From the NCBI GenBank assembly GCA_964426655.1, contig CAYRQT010000022.1, positions 1 through 34,391 on the forward strand: a stretch of DNA of 34,391 bases. The letters are read 5' to 3'. Origin of the DNA: RGIG8306 sp964426655 (GTDB taxonomy: Bacteria; Bacillota; Clostridia; Lachnospirales; Lachnospiraceae). Shown piece by piece: positions 7,071-15,249 of the stretch (positions are counted from its first letter, which is position 1; each line of letters opens with the position of its first letter). The translations under genes and the position numbers were made by a program. The notes beneath the pieces were generated by a model, which was given only the letters and a program-made list of their open reading frames with translations, was not told the origin of the DNA and did not search any database.

Positions 7071-8855
7071 ATGCGTTATCCGGAGGAAGTCATCGAGGAG
7101 GTCCGGCAAAAAAGCGATATCCTGGATGTGGTGGGCAGCTATGTAAAACTGAAAAAAAAGGGCACTGCCTATTTTGGCCTGTGCCCTTTTCACAATGAGA
7201 AATCCCCCTCATTTTCTGTATCTCCGGAGAAACAGATGTATTACTGCTTTGGATGCGGTGCAGGGGGAAATGTGTTCACTTTTGTGATGCAGTATGAAAA
7301 TTTTAGCTTCACAGAGGCTTTAGAGCACCTTGCAGCCCAGGCGGGGGTGGAGCTTCCCCGTCAGGAGGAAGAGGGGCAGCGGGCTGCCCGGGACAGGAAA
7401 CAGGCACTTTTGGACATGTACCGTCTGGCTGCGGGGGCCTACTATAAACAGCTCCATTCCCCGGCAGGAGAAAAGGGGATGGCGTATCTCTCCGGAAGGG
7501 GGCTTACGCAGGAAACCATTCGCAGTTTCGGCTTGGGCTATGCGCCGGCCGGAGGCGTGGGCCTTTACAAACTGCTTCGGGAAAAAGGATATACGGATGA
7601 ACAGATCAAAGAATCCGGGCTGGTGACCCTTTCGGAAAAAGGGACCTTTGACAAATTCTGGAACCGGGTCATGTTCCCTATTCCGGATGTGCATAACAAA
7701 GTGATTGCCTTTGGCGGAAGGGTTATGGGAGAGGGAGAACCAAAATATCTGAATTCACCGGAGACCCTGATTTTTGAAAAAAGCAGAAATTTGTACGGGC
7801 TTCACGTGGCCAGACAGAGCCGGGTCCCCTACATGCTGATCTGTGAAGGCTATATGGATGTGATTGCCCTGCATCAGGCAGGATTTACCAATGCGGTGGC
7901 GGCATTGGGTACGGCCTTCACCCTTCAGCATGGTCTGTTGCTTAAGCGATATGTTAAGGAAGTTATCCTCACTTTTGACAGTGATGGCGCCGGAATCAAG
8001 GCGGCCTTACGGGCCATTCCTATTTTGAAAGAGGGGGGACTTGAGATTAAGGTATTGTCTCTTTCCCCTTATAAAGATCCGGATGAGTTCCTGAAAAACG
8101 AAAGTCAGGAAGCCTTTAAGGAACGGATTGAGCAGGCTGAAAACAGCTTTCTGTTTGAAGTGCGGGTGGCTTCAGGCCAGTATGATATGCAGGATCCGGC
8201 GCAAAAGACCGGATTTTACCGGGAAATTGCAAAAAAGCTCCTTCAGTTTCCGGATGAGCTTGAGCGCAACACGTATATGGAGGCAGTGTGCAGCGCATAC
8301 CGCATTGATTACGGCAGCATGAAAAAAATGGTTGCCGGAGAGGGAAATCGAAGCTTTTCAGGCCAGTACAGCCGTCCAAAATCTACCAGAAACGCTTCCC
8401 GCAGCAGAGGAAGCGAGGGGGCTAACGGGGTGGAACAGCTGCTATTGACATGGATGGCTGAAGAACCCCGCATTTATCCGGCTATTTCCCATCTTATTCA
8501 GCCAGAAAGCTTTTCAGATCCGGTGTATCGGGAGGTGGCACGGCTGCTGATGGAGCAGCTGGAAAAGGGGCAGCCGGATCCCGGAGCCATTATCCAGCAT
8601 TTTGTTGAGGAGGAGGACGCCTACTCTAGGGCGGCCGCTGCCTTTAGCGGAAAGGTCAAGGGAGAGGATGGAGAGATGCTGGCTGTCAGTGCCATTGCAC
8701 CGGAAGATAAGCAAAGAGTGCTTAGGGAAACGGTATTGCGGGTCAGGAGAAGTGCACTGGAGGCGCAGAGCCGGACAGTTACGGATATGGCCCAGCTGCA
8801 GCAGATTATTTTACAAATAAAAAACCTGGAAAATGAAAAAATTGTCTTGGACTAA
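7071..8855 (+). CDS. dnaG: DNA primase
   Basis: A 594-residue primase making RNA primers at the replication fork. A CHC2 zinc finger is present (Cys38, His41, Cys59, Cys62 in CPFH...CFGCGAGG). The RNAP/TOPRIM core follows, with the catalytic Glu in LICEGYMDV (about 257-265) and the LTFDSDGAG metal-binding block (about 301-309). A C-terminal helicase-binding region completes a normal length. RBS is GAAAGGAG. The gene ends overlapping the start of trmK. The usual rpoD/sigA that follows dnaG in Firmicutes is missing from this position. Confidence 0.97.
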   Translation: MRYPEEVIEEVRQKSDILDVVGSYVKLKKKGTAYFGLCPFHNEKSPSFSVSPEKQMYYCFGCGAGGNVFTFVMQYENFSFTEALEHLAAQAGVELPRQEEEGQRAARDRKQALLDMYRLAAGAYYKQLHSPAGEKGMAYLSGRGLTQETIRSFGLGYAPAGGVGLYKLLREKGYTDEQIKESGLVTLSEKGTFDKFWNRVMFPIPDVHNKVIAFGGRVMGEGEPKYLNSPETLIFEKSRNLYGLHVARQSRVPYMLICEGYMDVIALHQAGFTNAVAALGTAFTLQHGLLLKRYVKEVILTFDSDGAGIKAALRAIPILKEGGLEIKVLSLSPYKDPDEFLKNESQEAFKERIEQAENSFLFEVRVASGQYDMQDPAQKTGFYREIAKKLLQFPDELERNTYMEAVCSAYRIDYGSMKKMVAGEGNRSFSGQYSRPKSTRNASRSRGSEGANGVEQLLLTWMAEEPRIYPAISHLIQPESFSDPVYREVARLLMEQLEKGQPDPGAIIQHFVEEEDAYSRAAAAFSGKVKGEDGEMLAVSAIAPEDKQRVLRETVLRVRRSALEAQSRTVTDMAQLQQIILQIKNLENEKIVLD

Positions 8856-9609
8856 TGAAAAAATAATGAGAAAATCAAAGAGACTTCGGGCATTGGTGGA
8901 AATGGTGCATCCTACCCGGATAATGGCAGATATTGGCACCGATCATGGATGGGTGCCCATTGCCCTTTGTAAAAAAGGAATCTGTAGCCGGGCGCTGGCT
9001 CTGGATGTGGCCATCGGCCCCCTGGAAAGAGCAACGACCCATATCGCCGAGGCAGGGCTTTCAGACCGCATTGAAACCAGACTGAGCAATGGTCTGGAGG
9101 CACTGATACCAGGAGAAGCGTCCACCATTTTGATCGCCGGGATGGGGGGGGCATTAATGGTTGAAATTTTGGAAAAGGGCAGAAAAGTGGTGCAGGAAAC
9201 AGAAGAACTGATCCTCAGCCCACATTCCGAATGGAAAAAGGTGCGCCAGTACCTGGAACAGGCAGGACTGGCCATTACCGAAGAAAAAATGCTGGAAGAG
9301 GAGGGAAAGCTGTATCTGCTCATGCGGATCTTGCCAAAACAGCCGCCCGCCCCTCCGTCCCCCCCTCTGACGAAAGAACTGGCCTACACTTTTGGAGCCT
9401 GTCTGCTATTGCAAAAGGATCCGGTCCTGTTGCAATTTGTGGAGAGGAGACTGGAAGAAAATGAGAAAATCAGGGCAGCACTGGGTGGGAAGGGCAAAAC
9501 AATAAGTCCCCGGATTCTGGAGAAAAAGAGGGAGCTTTGGCAGGAAAAGAGTCTGCTTTTGCAGGCCCGTGCCCTGTTAACAGGAAAGGAAGTAACAGAT
9601 TCATGCTAA
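8833..9609 (+). CDS. trmK: tRNA (adenine(22)-N1)-methyltransferase
   Basis: A class I SAM-dependent methyltransferase of the TrmK/YqfN family, which methylates A22 in the tRNA D-loop region. The SAM-binding motif MADIGTDHGWVPI (about 31-43) and the catalytic-region IAGMGG motif (about 99-104) are clear. A C-terminal coiled region follows. Two starts are possible. The ATG at 8833 (258 residues) lies inside dnaG. The ATG at 8866 (247 residues) begins closer to homologues (MRKSKRLRALVEMV). Neither has a strong ribosome binding site, and coupling to dnaG translation is likely. The gene ends overlapping the next start by 7 bp. Confidence 0.88.
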   Translation: MKKLSWTNEKIMRKSKRLRALVEMVHPTRIMADIGTDHGWVPIALCKKGICSRALALDVAIGPLERATTHIAEAGLSDRIETRLSNGLEALIPGEASTILIAGMGGALMVEILEKGRKVVQETEELILSPHSEWKKVRQYLEQAGLAITEEKMLEEEGKLYLLMRILPKQPPAPPSPPLTKELAYTFGACLLLQKDPVLLQFVERRLEENEKIRAALGGKGKTISPRILEKKRELWQEKSLLLQARALLTGKEVTDSC

Positions 9610-11258
9610 CATTTCAGATCAACGGCCAGACCTGCACTTACCCGGAAGGCACCACATATGGTGAAATTGCCCGGGATTACCAGCCGGCCATTCAAGAAGA
9701 TATCATCCTGGTCAGTGCCAATTATGTGCTTCATGAATTGGACAAGGTGCCAAAAGAAGAGGAGAGCCTGCGCTTTATTACTGCGGCAGATCCTGCAGGC
9801 ATGTTTTCCTATAAACGGAGTGTGGCCTTTTTGTTTTTGAAGGCGTTTTATGATACGGTGGGCTATGAGAATGTGGAAAAGGTCACCGTGGATTTTTCCA
9901 TCAGCAAAGGGTATTTTTGTGAGCCAAAGGGAGATTTTCTGTTGACCCAGGCCCTGTTGGACAGGGTGGAGGGAACCATGCGCAGGCTGGTGAAAAAGGA
10001 TATCCCTCTCCGGAAAAAAACAGTGCCTACGGCGGAAGCCATACGATTGTTTCGAAAGCACCGGATGTATGATAAGGAGCGCCTTTTTTATTATCGCCGG
10101 GTTTCCAGTGTCAATATCTATTCCATTGAAAATTTTGACGATTATTTTTACGGATATATGGTCCCCTCTACCGGTTACCTGAAATATTTTAAACTCTTTC
10201 TGTACAATGGGGGCGTGGTGGTTCAGATGCCGGAAAGAAACAATCCCCGTCTGGTGCCTCCCTTTGTGCCCCAGGAAAAACTGTTCAACACGCAGATGAG
10301 TTCCAGTGAATTTGCCAGGTATCTGGGTGTGCCAAATGTAGGACGCCTGAATGAAATGATTGTGTCCGGAGATGTCAACGAACTGATCCTGGTGCAGGAA
10401 GCCTGGCAGGAAGAACAGCTTTCCCGTATGGCCAATGAAATTTCCAGAAAGAAAAACGTGAAGTTTGTGATGATTGCCGGCCCCTCTTCTTCCGGTAAGA
10501 CCACCTTTTCCCATCGGCTGGCCATTCAGCTGAAGGCGCACGGCTTAAGACCCCATCCCATTGCAGTGGATGATTATTTTGTGAACAGAGAGGATAATCC
10601 CCGGGATGAATTTGGCAATTACAATTATGAAGACCTGGAAAGCATTGACTGCATATTGTTCAACGAGCAGATGAACCGGCTTTTGCAGGGAGAGACAGTG
10701 GAGCTGCCCACCTATAATTTTAAGACAGGCTTTCGGGAGTTTAAAGGGAATTTCAAAAAACTGGGAGAGGAAGACATCCTGATTATTGAAGGCATTCATT
10801 GTCTGAATGAACGGCTTTATGACAACCTGCCCAGAGAGAACATGTATAAAATCTACATCAGTGCCCTGACCCAGCTCAATATTGATGAGCATAACCGAAT
10901 CCCTACCACGGATACCCGGCTGATCCGCAGACTGGTCCGGGATGCCAGGACCAGGGGCACCGATGCCAGGACCACCATTGCCATGTGGAACAACGTGAGA
11001 AAAGGGGAAGACAGGAATATTTTTCCCTTCCAGGAATCCTGCGATTTTATGTTTAATTCTGCCATGGTCTATGAGCTGGCAGTTTTAAAGGCCTATGCAG
11101 AGCCCTGTCTGTTCAGTGTTCCCAGAGATTGTCCGGAGTATCAGGAAGCCAAAAGGCTTTTGAAATTTCTGGATTATTTCCTGAGCATCCCAACGGAAAA
11201 TGTACCCAAAAACTCCCTGCTCAGAGAATTTGTGGGGGGCAGCATATTTAAAGTCTGA
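9603..11258 (+). CDS. Nucleoside kinase: TGS-like N-terminus plus uridine kinase-like domain
   Basis: A 551-residue protein. The N-terminus (about 1-60) resembles the ubiquitin-like TGS fold, and the middle resembles a threonyl-tRNA-synthetase additional domain. The C-terminal half is a P-loop kinase of the phosphoribulokinase/uridine kinase group: GPSSSGKT at 293-300 with Lys299, VDDYFVNRED, LIIEGIHCLN and the RLIRRLVRD lid. Proteins of this architecture are annotated as nucleoside kinases in Clostridia. The substrate cannot be fixed from sequence. The ATG at 9603 is chosen because GGAAAGGAAG lies upstream and the TGS fold starts there. It overlaps trmK by 7 bp. Homologues are often found apart from the dnaG operon. 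Confidence 0.87.
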   Translation: MLTFQINGQTCTYPEGTTYGEIARDYQPAIQEDIILVSANYVLHELDKVPKEEESLRFITAADPAGMFSYKRSVAFLFLKAFYDTVGYENVEKVTVDFSISKGYFCEPKGDFLLTQALLDRVEGTMRRLVKKDIPLRKKTVPTAEAIRLFRKHRMYDKERLFYYRRVSSVNIYSIENFDDYFYGYMVPSTGYLKYFKLFLYNGGVVVQMPERNNPRLVPPFVPQEKLFNTQMSSSEFARYLGVPNVGRLNEMIVSGDVNELILVQEAWQEEQLSRMANEISRKKNVKFVMIAGPSSSGKTTFSHRLAIQLKAHGLRPHPIAVDDYFVNREDNPRDEFGNYNYEDLESIDCILFNEQMNRLLQGETVELPTYNFKTGFREFKGNFKKLGEEDILIIEGIHCLNERLYDNLPRENMYKIYISALTQLNIDEHNRIPTTDTRLIRRLVRDARTRGTDARTTIAMWNNVRKGEDRNIFPFQESCDFMFNSAMVYELAVLKAYAEPCLFSVPRDCPEYQEAKRLLKFLDYFLSIPTENVPKNSLLREFVGGSIFKV

Positions 11259-11265
11259 GGGCCGG

Positions 11266-11294
11266 TTTACAAATCAGGCCCGGTAAGGTATACT
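11266..11294 (+). promoter_or_regulatory. Sigma-A promoter of rnpB
   Basis: TTTACA (11266-11271), 17 bp, TATACT (11289-11294). The predicted start near 11300 coincides with the first base of RNase P helix P1. Confidence 0.7.
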
Positions 11295-11299
11295 GAAGC

Positions 11300-11622
11300 G
11301 TAAGAGTANNNNNNNNNNCGGGTGAGGAAAGTCCGGGCTTCACAGGGCAGGATGCCAGATAACGTCTGGTGGAGGCGACTCTAAGGAAAGTGCAACAGAA
11401 ATGTACCGCCGGCATGTCCGGTAAGGTTGGAAGGGTGGTGTAAGAGACTACCGCCCGGCCGGCAACGGCCGGGGCATATGCAAACCCCATCCGAAGCAAG
11501 ACCAAACAGAGGCGCTGCGGCGGCCCGCCAAGCCTCAGGTAGGTTGCTTGAGCAGTCCGGTGACGGACTGCCTAGATAGATGACCATTCATGACATAACC
11601 CGGCTTATCGTCTTACTCTTAC
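11300..11622 (+). ncRNA. rnpB: RNase P RNA, bacterial class A (gap near the 5' end)
   Basis: This is the catalytic RNA that removes tRNA 5' leaders. Conserved blocks are present in order: GAGGAAAGTCCGGGC (CR-I region, about 11323), the AGGGCAGGATGCCAGATAAC and GGAGGCGAC segments, ACAGAAA, the AAGGTTGGAAGGGTGG helix P12 region, GCAAACCCCATCC, and AGATAGATGACCATTCATGACA (CR-V, about 11573-11594). Terminal helix P1 pairs GTAAGAGTA (11300-11308) with TACTCTTAC (11614-11622), which fixes both ends. The ten N (11309-11318) replace the P2/P3 region, which is normally longer than ten bases, so the true molecule is longer than shown. Confidence 0.95.
11309..11318. other. Assembly gap (10 N) in rnpB
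   Basis: A run of ten N immediately after the 5' strand of helix P1. Class A RNAs normally have more than ten bases here, so sequence is missing. Confidence 0.99.
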
Positions 11623-11702
11623 TTCTTTTCTCACAGGCTGCAACAGCCCATCCTGGCAGCCACCTGAACTCCCCAAAAACTGAGAAGAAAACGGAAAAAC
11701 AG

Positions 11703-11731
11703 TTGACAAGAACAGACGCTTCCTGTAGAAT
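11703..11731 (+). promoter_or_regulatory. Sigma-A promoter of recA
   Basis: TTGACA (11703-11708), 17 bp, TAGAAT (11726-11731). It lies 45 bp before the recA ATG, with a LexA-type box directly downstream. Confidence 0.8.
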
Positions 11732-11744
11732 AAAACCCAGGAGG

Positions 11745-11758
11745 CGAACATTTGTTTG
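11745..11758. promoter_or_regulatory. LexA (SOS) box in the recA promoter
   Basis: CGAACATTTGTTTG matches the Gram-positive LexA consensus CGAAC-N4-GTTCG in 9 of 10 defined positions. It lies 13 bp after the -10 hexamer, across or just past the expected transcription start, where LexA would block initiation. Confidence 0.78.
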
Positions 11759-11775
11759 CATATCAGGAGGAAATT

Positions 11776-12822
11776 ATGGACAGAGAAGATAAGTTGCGGG
11801 CGTTGGATGCTGCCATTTTGCAGATTGAAAAATCCTTTGGGAAAGGCTCCGTCATGAAACTGGGAGATTCCGGCTCTCATCTGCAGGTGGAAACAGTGCC
11901 TACCGGCTCACTCAGCCTGGACATTGCACTGGGACTGGGGGGCGTGCCCCGTGGACGAATCGTCGAAATATATGGACCGGAATCCAGCGGAAAAACAACA
12001 GTGGCCCTGCACATGGTGGCAGAAATTCAAAAAAGAGGGGGCATTGCCGGTTTTATTGATGCGGAACATGCCCTGGATCCGGCTTATGCCAGAAACATTG
12101 GCGTAGACATTGATAACCTTTACATTTCTCAGCCGGATAATGGTGAACAGGCCCTGGAAATTACGGAAACCATGGTCCGTTCCGGTGCGGTGGACATTGT
12201 TATTGTAGATTCCGTGGCGGCACTGGTGCCCAAAGCGGAAATCGATGGGGATATGGGAGACTCCCACATGGGAGTACAGGCCCGCTTAATGTCCCAGGCT
12301 TTAAGAAAACTGACGGCTGTCATTGGTAAATCCAACTGCATCGTTATTTTTATCAACCAGCTCCGGGAGAAGATCGGGGTCATGTTCGGCAATCCGGAAA
12401 CCACTACCGGTGGCCGGGCATTGAAATTCTACAGTTCCATCCGGATGGATGTGCGGCGCATCGAATCCCTGAAGCAGGGAGGGGAAGTGGTAGGAAACCG
12501 TACCAGGGTAAAAGTGGTCAAAAACAAAATTGCCCCGCCCTTTAAAGAAGCAGAGTTTGACATCATGTTCGGGCGTGGCATTTCCCATGAAGGAGACGTA
12601 CTGGATTTGGGGGCAGACTTAGGCGTCGTGGTAAAAACAGGTGCCTGGTATGCTTACAATAATGGTAAAATCGGACAGGGTCGGGAAAATGCCAAGCTGT
12701 ATCTGGTTGAAAATCCAGAAATCTGTCTGGAAATAGAAGAAAAAATCCGGGAACACTATGGTCTGGCTCCGACAACCCTTCCTGCAGAGAAGGAAACGGT
12801 AAAGGAAAAAGGAAAAAAATAA
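11776..12822 (+). CDS. recA: Recombinase RecA
   Basis: A 348-residue RecA, the strand-exchange ATPase and LexA co-protease. The Walker A motif GPESSGKT is at 67-74, the Walker B is in IVIVDSVAALVPKAEI, and the L1/L2 DNA-binding loops and QALRKLT are present. A Lys/Glu-rich tail ends the protein. The start at 11776 is set by AGGAGGAAATT directly before the ATG. An in-frame TTG at 11752 lies inside the LexA box and is not credible as the start. It is followed without any gap by recX. Confidence 0.98.
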   Translation: MDREDKLRALDAAILQIEKSFGKGSVMKLGDSGSHLQVETVPTGSLSLDIALGLGGVPRGRIVEIYGPESSGKTTVALHMVAEIQKRGGIAGFIDAEHALDPAYARNIGVDIDNLYISQPDNGEQALEITETMVRSGAVDIVIVDSVAALVPKAEIDGDMGDSHMGVQARLMSQALRKLTAVIGKSNCIVIFINQLREKIGVMFGNPETTTGGRALKFYSSIRMDVRRIESLKQGGEVVGNRTRVKVVKNKIAPPFKEAEFDIMFGRGISHEGDVLDLGADLGVVVKTGAWYAYNNGKIGQGRENAKLYLVENPEICLEIEEKIREHYGLAPTTLPAEKETVKEKGKK

Positions 12823-13479
12823 ATGCAGATAAGTAAAATCACACCGCTGCCTTCGAAAAAGGTGCTGGTGGAAACTTCTGAAGGCCATGTTTTCCCCCTG
12901 TACCAGAGGGAGTGCCTTCAATATGGATTAAAAGAAGGGGCAGAATGCAGTTCTGCCCTTTATTTGCGAATTCAGAATGATGTGCTGGAAAAACGTGCGA
13001 TGCGTCGCTGCCTTCATCTGCTGGAGAGACGCATGTATACGGAGCAGGAACTTTCCCAAAAACTTCTGACTGGGCATTATCCGGAAGAGGTCGTGGAAAA
13101 GGCACTGGAATATTGTCGCAGACTGGGGGGAGTGGATGACGCCCGATATGCGGAATGTTTCTGCCGCATAAAAGGCGAAAGCTATGGGGAGGGATACATT
13201 CGGCAATGCCTCCGCCGTAAGGGAGTGGCAGATGAGCTGATCTGCGATGCAGGGGAAACCCTTCCAGAACCGGAAGAAGCAGCCTACCGGCTGTTGTGTA
13301 AAAGGGCAGGCATTTCCCACCCCTCATTACGGGAAGAGGCTACCTGTGCAGAGAAAGCCTGCCTGGAAGCATTTCTGAAAGAAACGAAAAACCGTCGCCG
13401 TGTGGCGGCGGCCCTGGTCAGAAGAGGGTTTTCACTGCAAACCTTGAAAAACATTGGCATTTCTGTGTATGACCTTTAA
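12823..13479 (+). CDS. recX: Regulatory protein RecX
   Basis: A 218-residue RecX-type protein, expected to modulate RecA filaments. It begins directly after the recA stop. The helical repeat signatures are visible in RAMRRCLHLLERRMYTEQEL (about 53-72) and in YCRRLGGVDDARYAECFCR (about 96-114), then IRQCLRRKGV and the C-terminal AAALVRRGFS repeat. About 50 extra N-terminal residues form a small beta-rich region common in Clostridial RecX. It has no strong ribosome binding site of its own apart from the end of recA, so coupling is likely. Confidence 0.92.
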   Translation: MQISKITPLPSKKVLVETSEGHVFPLYQRECLQYGLKEGAECSSALYLRIQNDVLEKRAMRRCLHLLERRMYTEQELSQKLLTGHYPEEVVEKALEYCRRLGGVDDARYAECFCRIKGESYGEGYIRQCLRRKGVADELICDAGETLPEPEEAAYRLLCKRAGISHPSLREEATCAEKACLEAFLKETKNRRRVAAALVRRGFSLQTLKNIGISVYDL

Positions 13480-13496
13480 ATAATCCCCTGCCTGGC

Positions 13497-13525
13497 TTGA
13501 CATTATGAACAAAAACGAGTAGAAT
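13497..13525 (+). promoter_or_regulatory. Sigma-A promoter of rny
   Basis: TTGACA (13497-13502), 17 bp, TAGAAT (13520-13525), 48 bp upstream of the rny start codon. Confidence 0.78.
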
Positions 13526-13572
13526 TAGTAGTTGTAATTTGTACAATGAAAATAAAATAGGGAGGTGCTCCT

Positions 13573-15117
13573 GTGGAATACTTTATAGGTGCAATTGTTG
13601 CATTGCTCATCACGGCTCCTCTTACCTGGTTATTTGCAAGGGCTTATCAGAAACGCATATATGAAGCGAAGGTTGGTTCAGCAGAAGAGAAGGCGAGAGG
13701 TATTATCGATGAAGCATTAAAACAGGCGGAAACGAAGAAAAGGGAAGCGCTGTTAGAGGCCAAGGAAGAATCCTTGAAAACCAAGAACGAACTGGAACGA
13801 GAAGTTCGGGATCGGAGAAATGAGCTTTCCCGTCTGGAAAAACGGGTCATGAATAAGGAAGAGGCCCTGGACCGCAAGCTGGATTCTCTGGAAAAGAAAG
13901 AAGGAAATCTGGCACAGAAAGATGAAGCGCTGCAGAAAAAAATTCGTGAAGCGGAGGAATTGCATACCCAGTCCTTACAGGAGCTTGAGCGTATATCAGG
14001 CCTTACCTCCGAAGAAGCAAAAGACTTTTTATTAAAAACCGTTGAAGATGAAGTGAAACATGACACGGCCAAAATGATTAAAGAACTGGAAAACCGTGCA
14101 AAAGAAGAAGCAAACAAAAAAGCCAGAGAATACGTGGTCAATGCCATTCAGAAATGCGCAGCAGACCATGTGGCAGAGACTACAATCTCTGTGGTGGCAT
14201 TGCCTAATGATGAAATGAAGGGACGAATCATTGGCCGTGAGGGCCGCAACATCCGTACCCTGGAAACGTTGACCGGTGTGGATTTAATAATCGATGATAC
14301 ACCGGAAGCTGTTATTCTATCCGGATTTGATCCCATCCGCCGTGAGGTGGCCAGGATCGCACTAGAGAAATTAATATTAGATGGTCGAATCCATCCTGCG
14401 CGCATTGAAGAGATGGTGGAAAAAGCGCAGAAAGAAGTGGAGACCATGATTCGTGAAGAAGGAGAGAATGCCCTCTTGGAAGTGGGCGTTCATGGCATTC
14501 ACCCGGAGCTTGTGCGGCTTTTGGGTAAAATGAAGTTCCGTACCAGTTATGGACAGAATGCTTTAAAACACTCCATTGAGGTGGCTCATGTAAGTGGGCT
14601 GCTGGCAGCTGAGATCGGCCTGGATGTGCGTTTGGCCAAAAGAGCCGGTCTGTTACATGACATAGGAAAGGCAGTAGACCATGAAATGGAAGGATCTCAC
14701 ATTCAGCTGGGTGTGGATCTGTGCAGAAAGTATAAGGAATCCCAGGTGGTCATCAATGCGGTGGAATCCCACCACGGCGATGTAGAGCCCACCAGCTTGA
14801 TTGCATGCATTGTGCAGGCGGCAGATACCATCTCCGCAGCAAGACCAGGTGCAAGAAGAGAAACATTGGAGGCCTATACAAACAGATTGAAAAAACTGGA
14901 AGAAATTACGAATTCTTACAAAGGTGTTGACAAATCTTTTGCTATCCAGGCGGGCAGGGAAGTACGGATTATGGTCATTCCTGAGCAGGTCAGTGATGCT
15001 GACATGGTGTTAATGGCACGGGATATTGCAAAGCAGATTGAAGCAGAACTGGAATATCCAGGGCAGATCAAAATTAACATTATTCGGGAAAGCCGTATAT
15101 CTGATTATGCCAAGTAA
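13573..15117 (+). CDS. rny: Ribonuclease Y
   Basis: A 514-residue membrane-tethered endoribonuclease that starts bulk mRNA decay. It has an N-terminal membrane helix (about 2-22), then a long charged coiled coil (about 35-180). A KH RNA-binding domain follows, with GRIIGREGRNIRTLE (about 217-231). The HD catalytic domain carries LLHDIGKAVDHE (about 362-373), and a C-terminal domain completes the normal length. The start is GTG at 13573 with GGAGGTG ahead of it. It has its own promoter and ends in a strong terminator. Confidence 0.97.
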   Translation: MEYFIGAIVALLITAPLTWLFARAYQKRIYEAKVGSAEEKARGIIDEALKQAETKKREALLEAKEESLKTKNELEREVRDRRNELSRLEKRVMNKEEALDRKLDSLEKKEGNLAQKDEALQKKIREAEELHTQSLQELERISGLTSEEAKDFLLKTVEDEVKHDTAKMIKELENRAKEEANKKAREYVVNAIQKCAADHVAETTISVVALPNDEMKGRIIGREGRNIRTLETLTGVDLIIDDTPEAVILSGFDPIRREVARIALEKLILDGRIHPARIEEMVEKAQKEVETMIREEGENALLEVGVHGIHPELVRLLGKMKFRTSYGQNALKHSIEVAHVSGLLAAEIGLDVRLAKRAGLLHDIGKAVDHEMEGSHIQLGVDLCRKYKESQVVINAVESHHGDVEPTSLIACIVQAADTISAARPGARRETLEAYTNRLKKLEEITNSYKGVDKSFAIQAGREVRIMVIPEQVSDADMVLMARDIAKQIEAELEYPGQIKINIIRESRISDYAK

Positions 15118-15131
15118 AATGGGTAAGAGAG

Positions 15132-15181
15132 AAGCCTTTTCCCACAGAGCAACCGTTCTGTGGGAGGGGCTTTCTTTTTAT
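15132..15181 (+). terminator. Rho-independent terminator after rny
   Basis: The stem is formed by AAGCC-TTTT-CCCACAGA and TCTGTGGGAGGGGCTTT around a short loop, followed by CTTTTTAT. The core CCCACAGA/TCTGTGGG is perfect. Confidence 0.85.
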
Positions 15182-15182
15182 G

Positions 15183-15211
15183 TTGCAATTATAAGCTGAC
15201 TGTATTATGAT
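15183..15211 (+). promoter_or_regulatory. Promoter of the aminotransferase-proC-nudix genes
   Basis: TTGCAA (15183-15188), 17 bp, TATGAT (15206-15211), placed directly after the rny terminator and 38 bp before the aminotransferase ATG. Confidence 0.55.
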
Positions 15212-15249
15212 AATAAAAATCCAGAGACTATGAGAAAAGGGGTATTCAC

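Noticed and set aside
9606..10541. Long minus-strand open frame (about 311 codons) opposite the nucleoside kinase gene
   Set aside because: It lies wholly antisense to a gene with clear kinase motifs, has no recognisable domain, and has a composition typical of an antisense shadow.
11630..11670. GGCTG-CAA-CAGCC hairpin after rnpB as a terminator
   Set aside because: The stem is short and no T-run follows.
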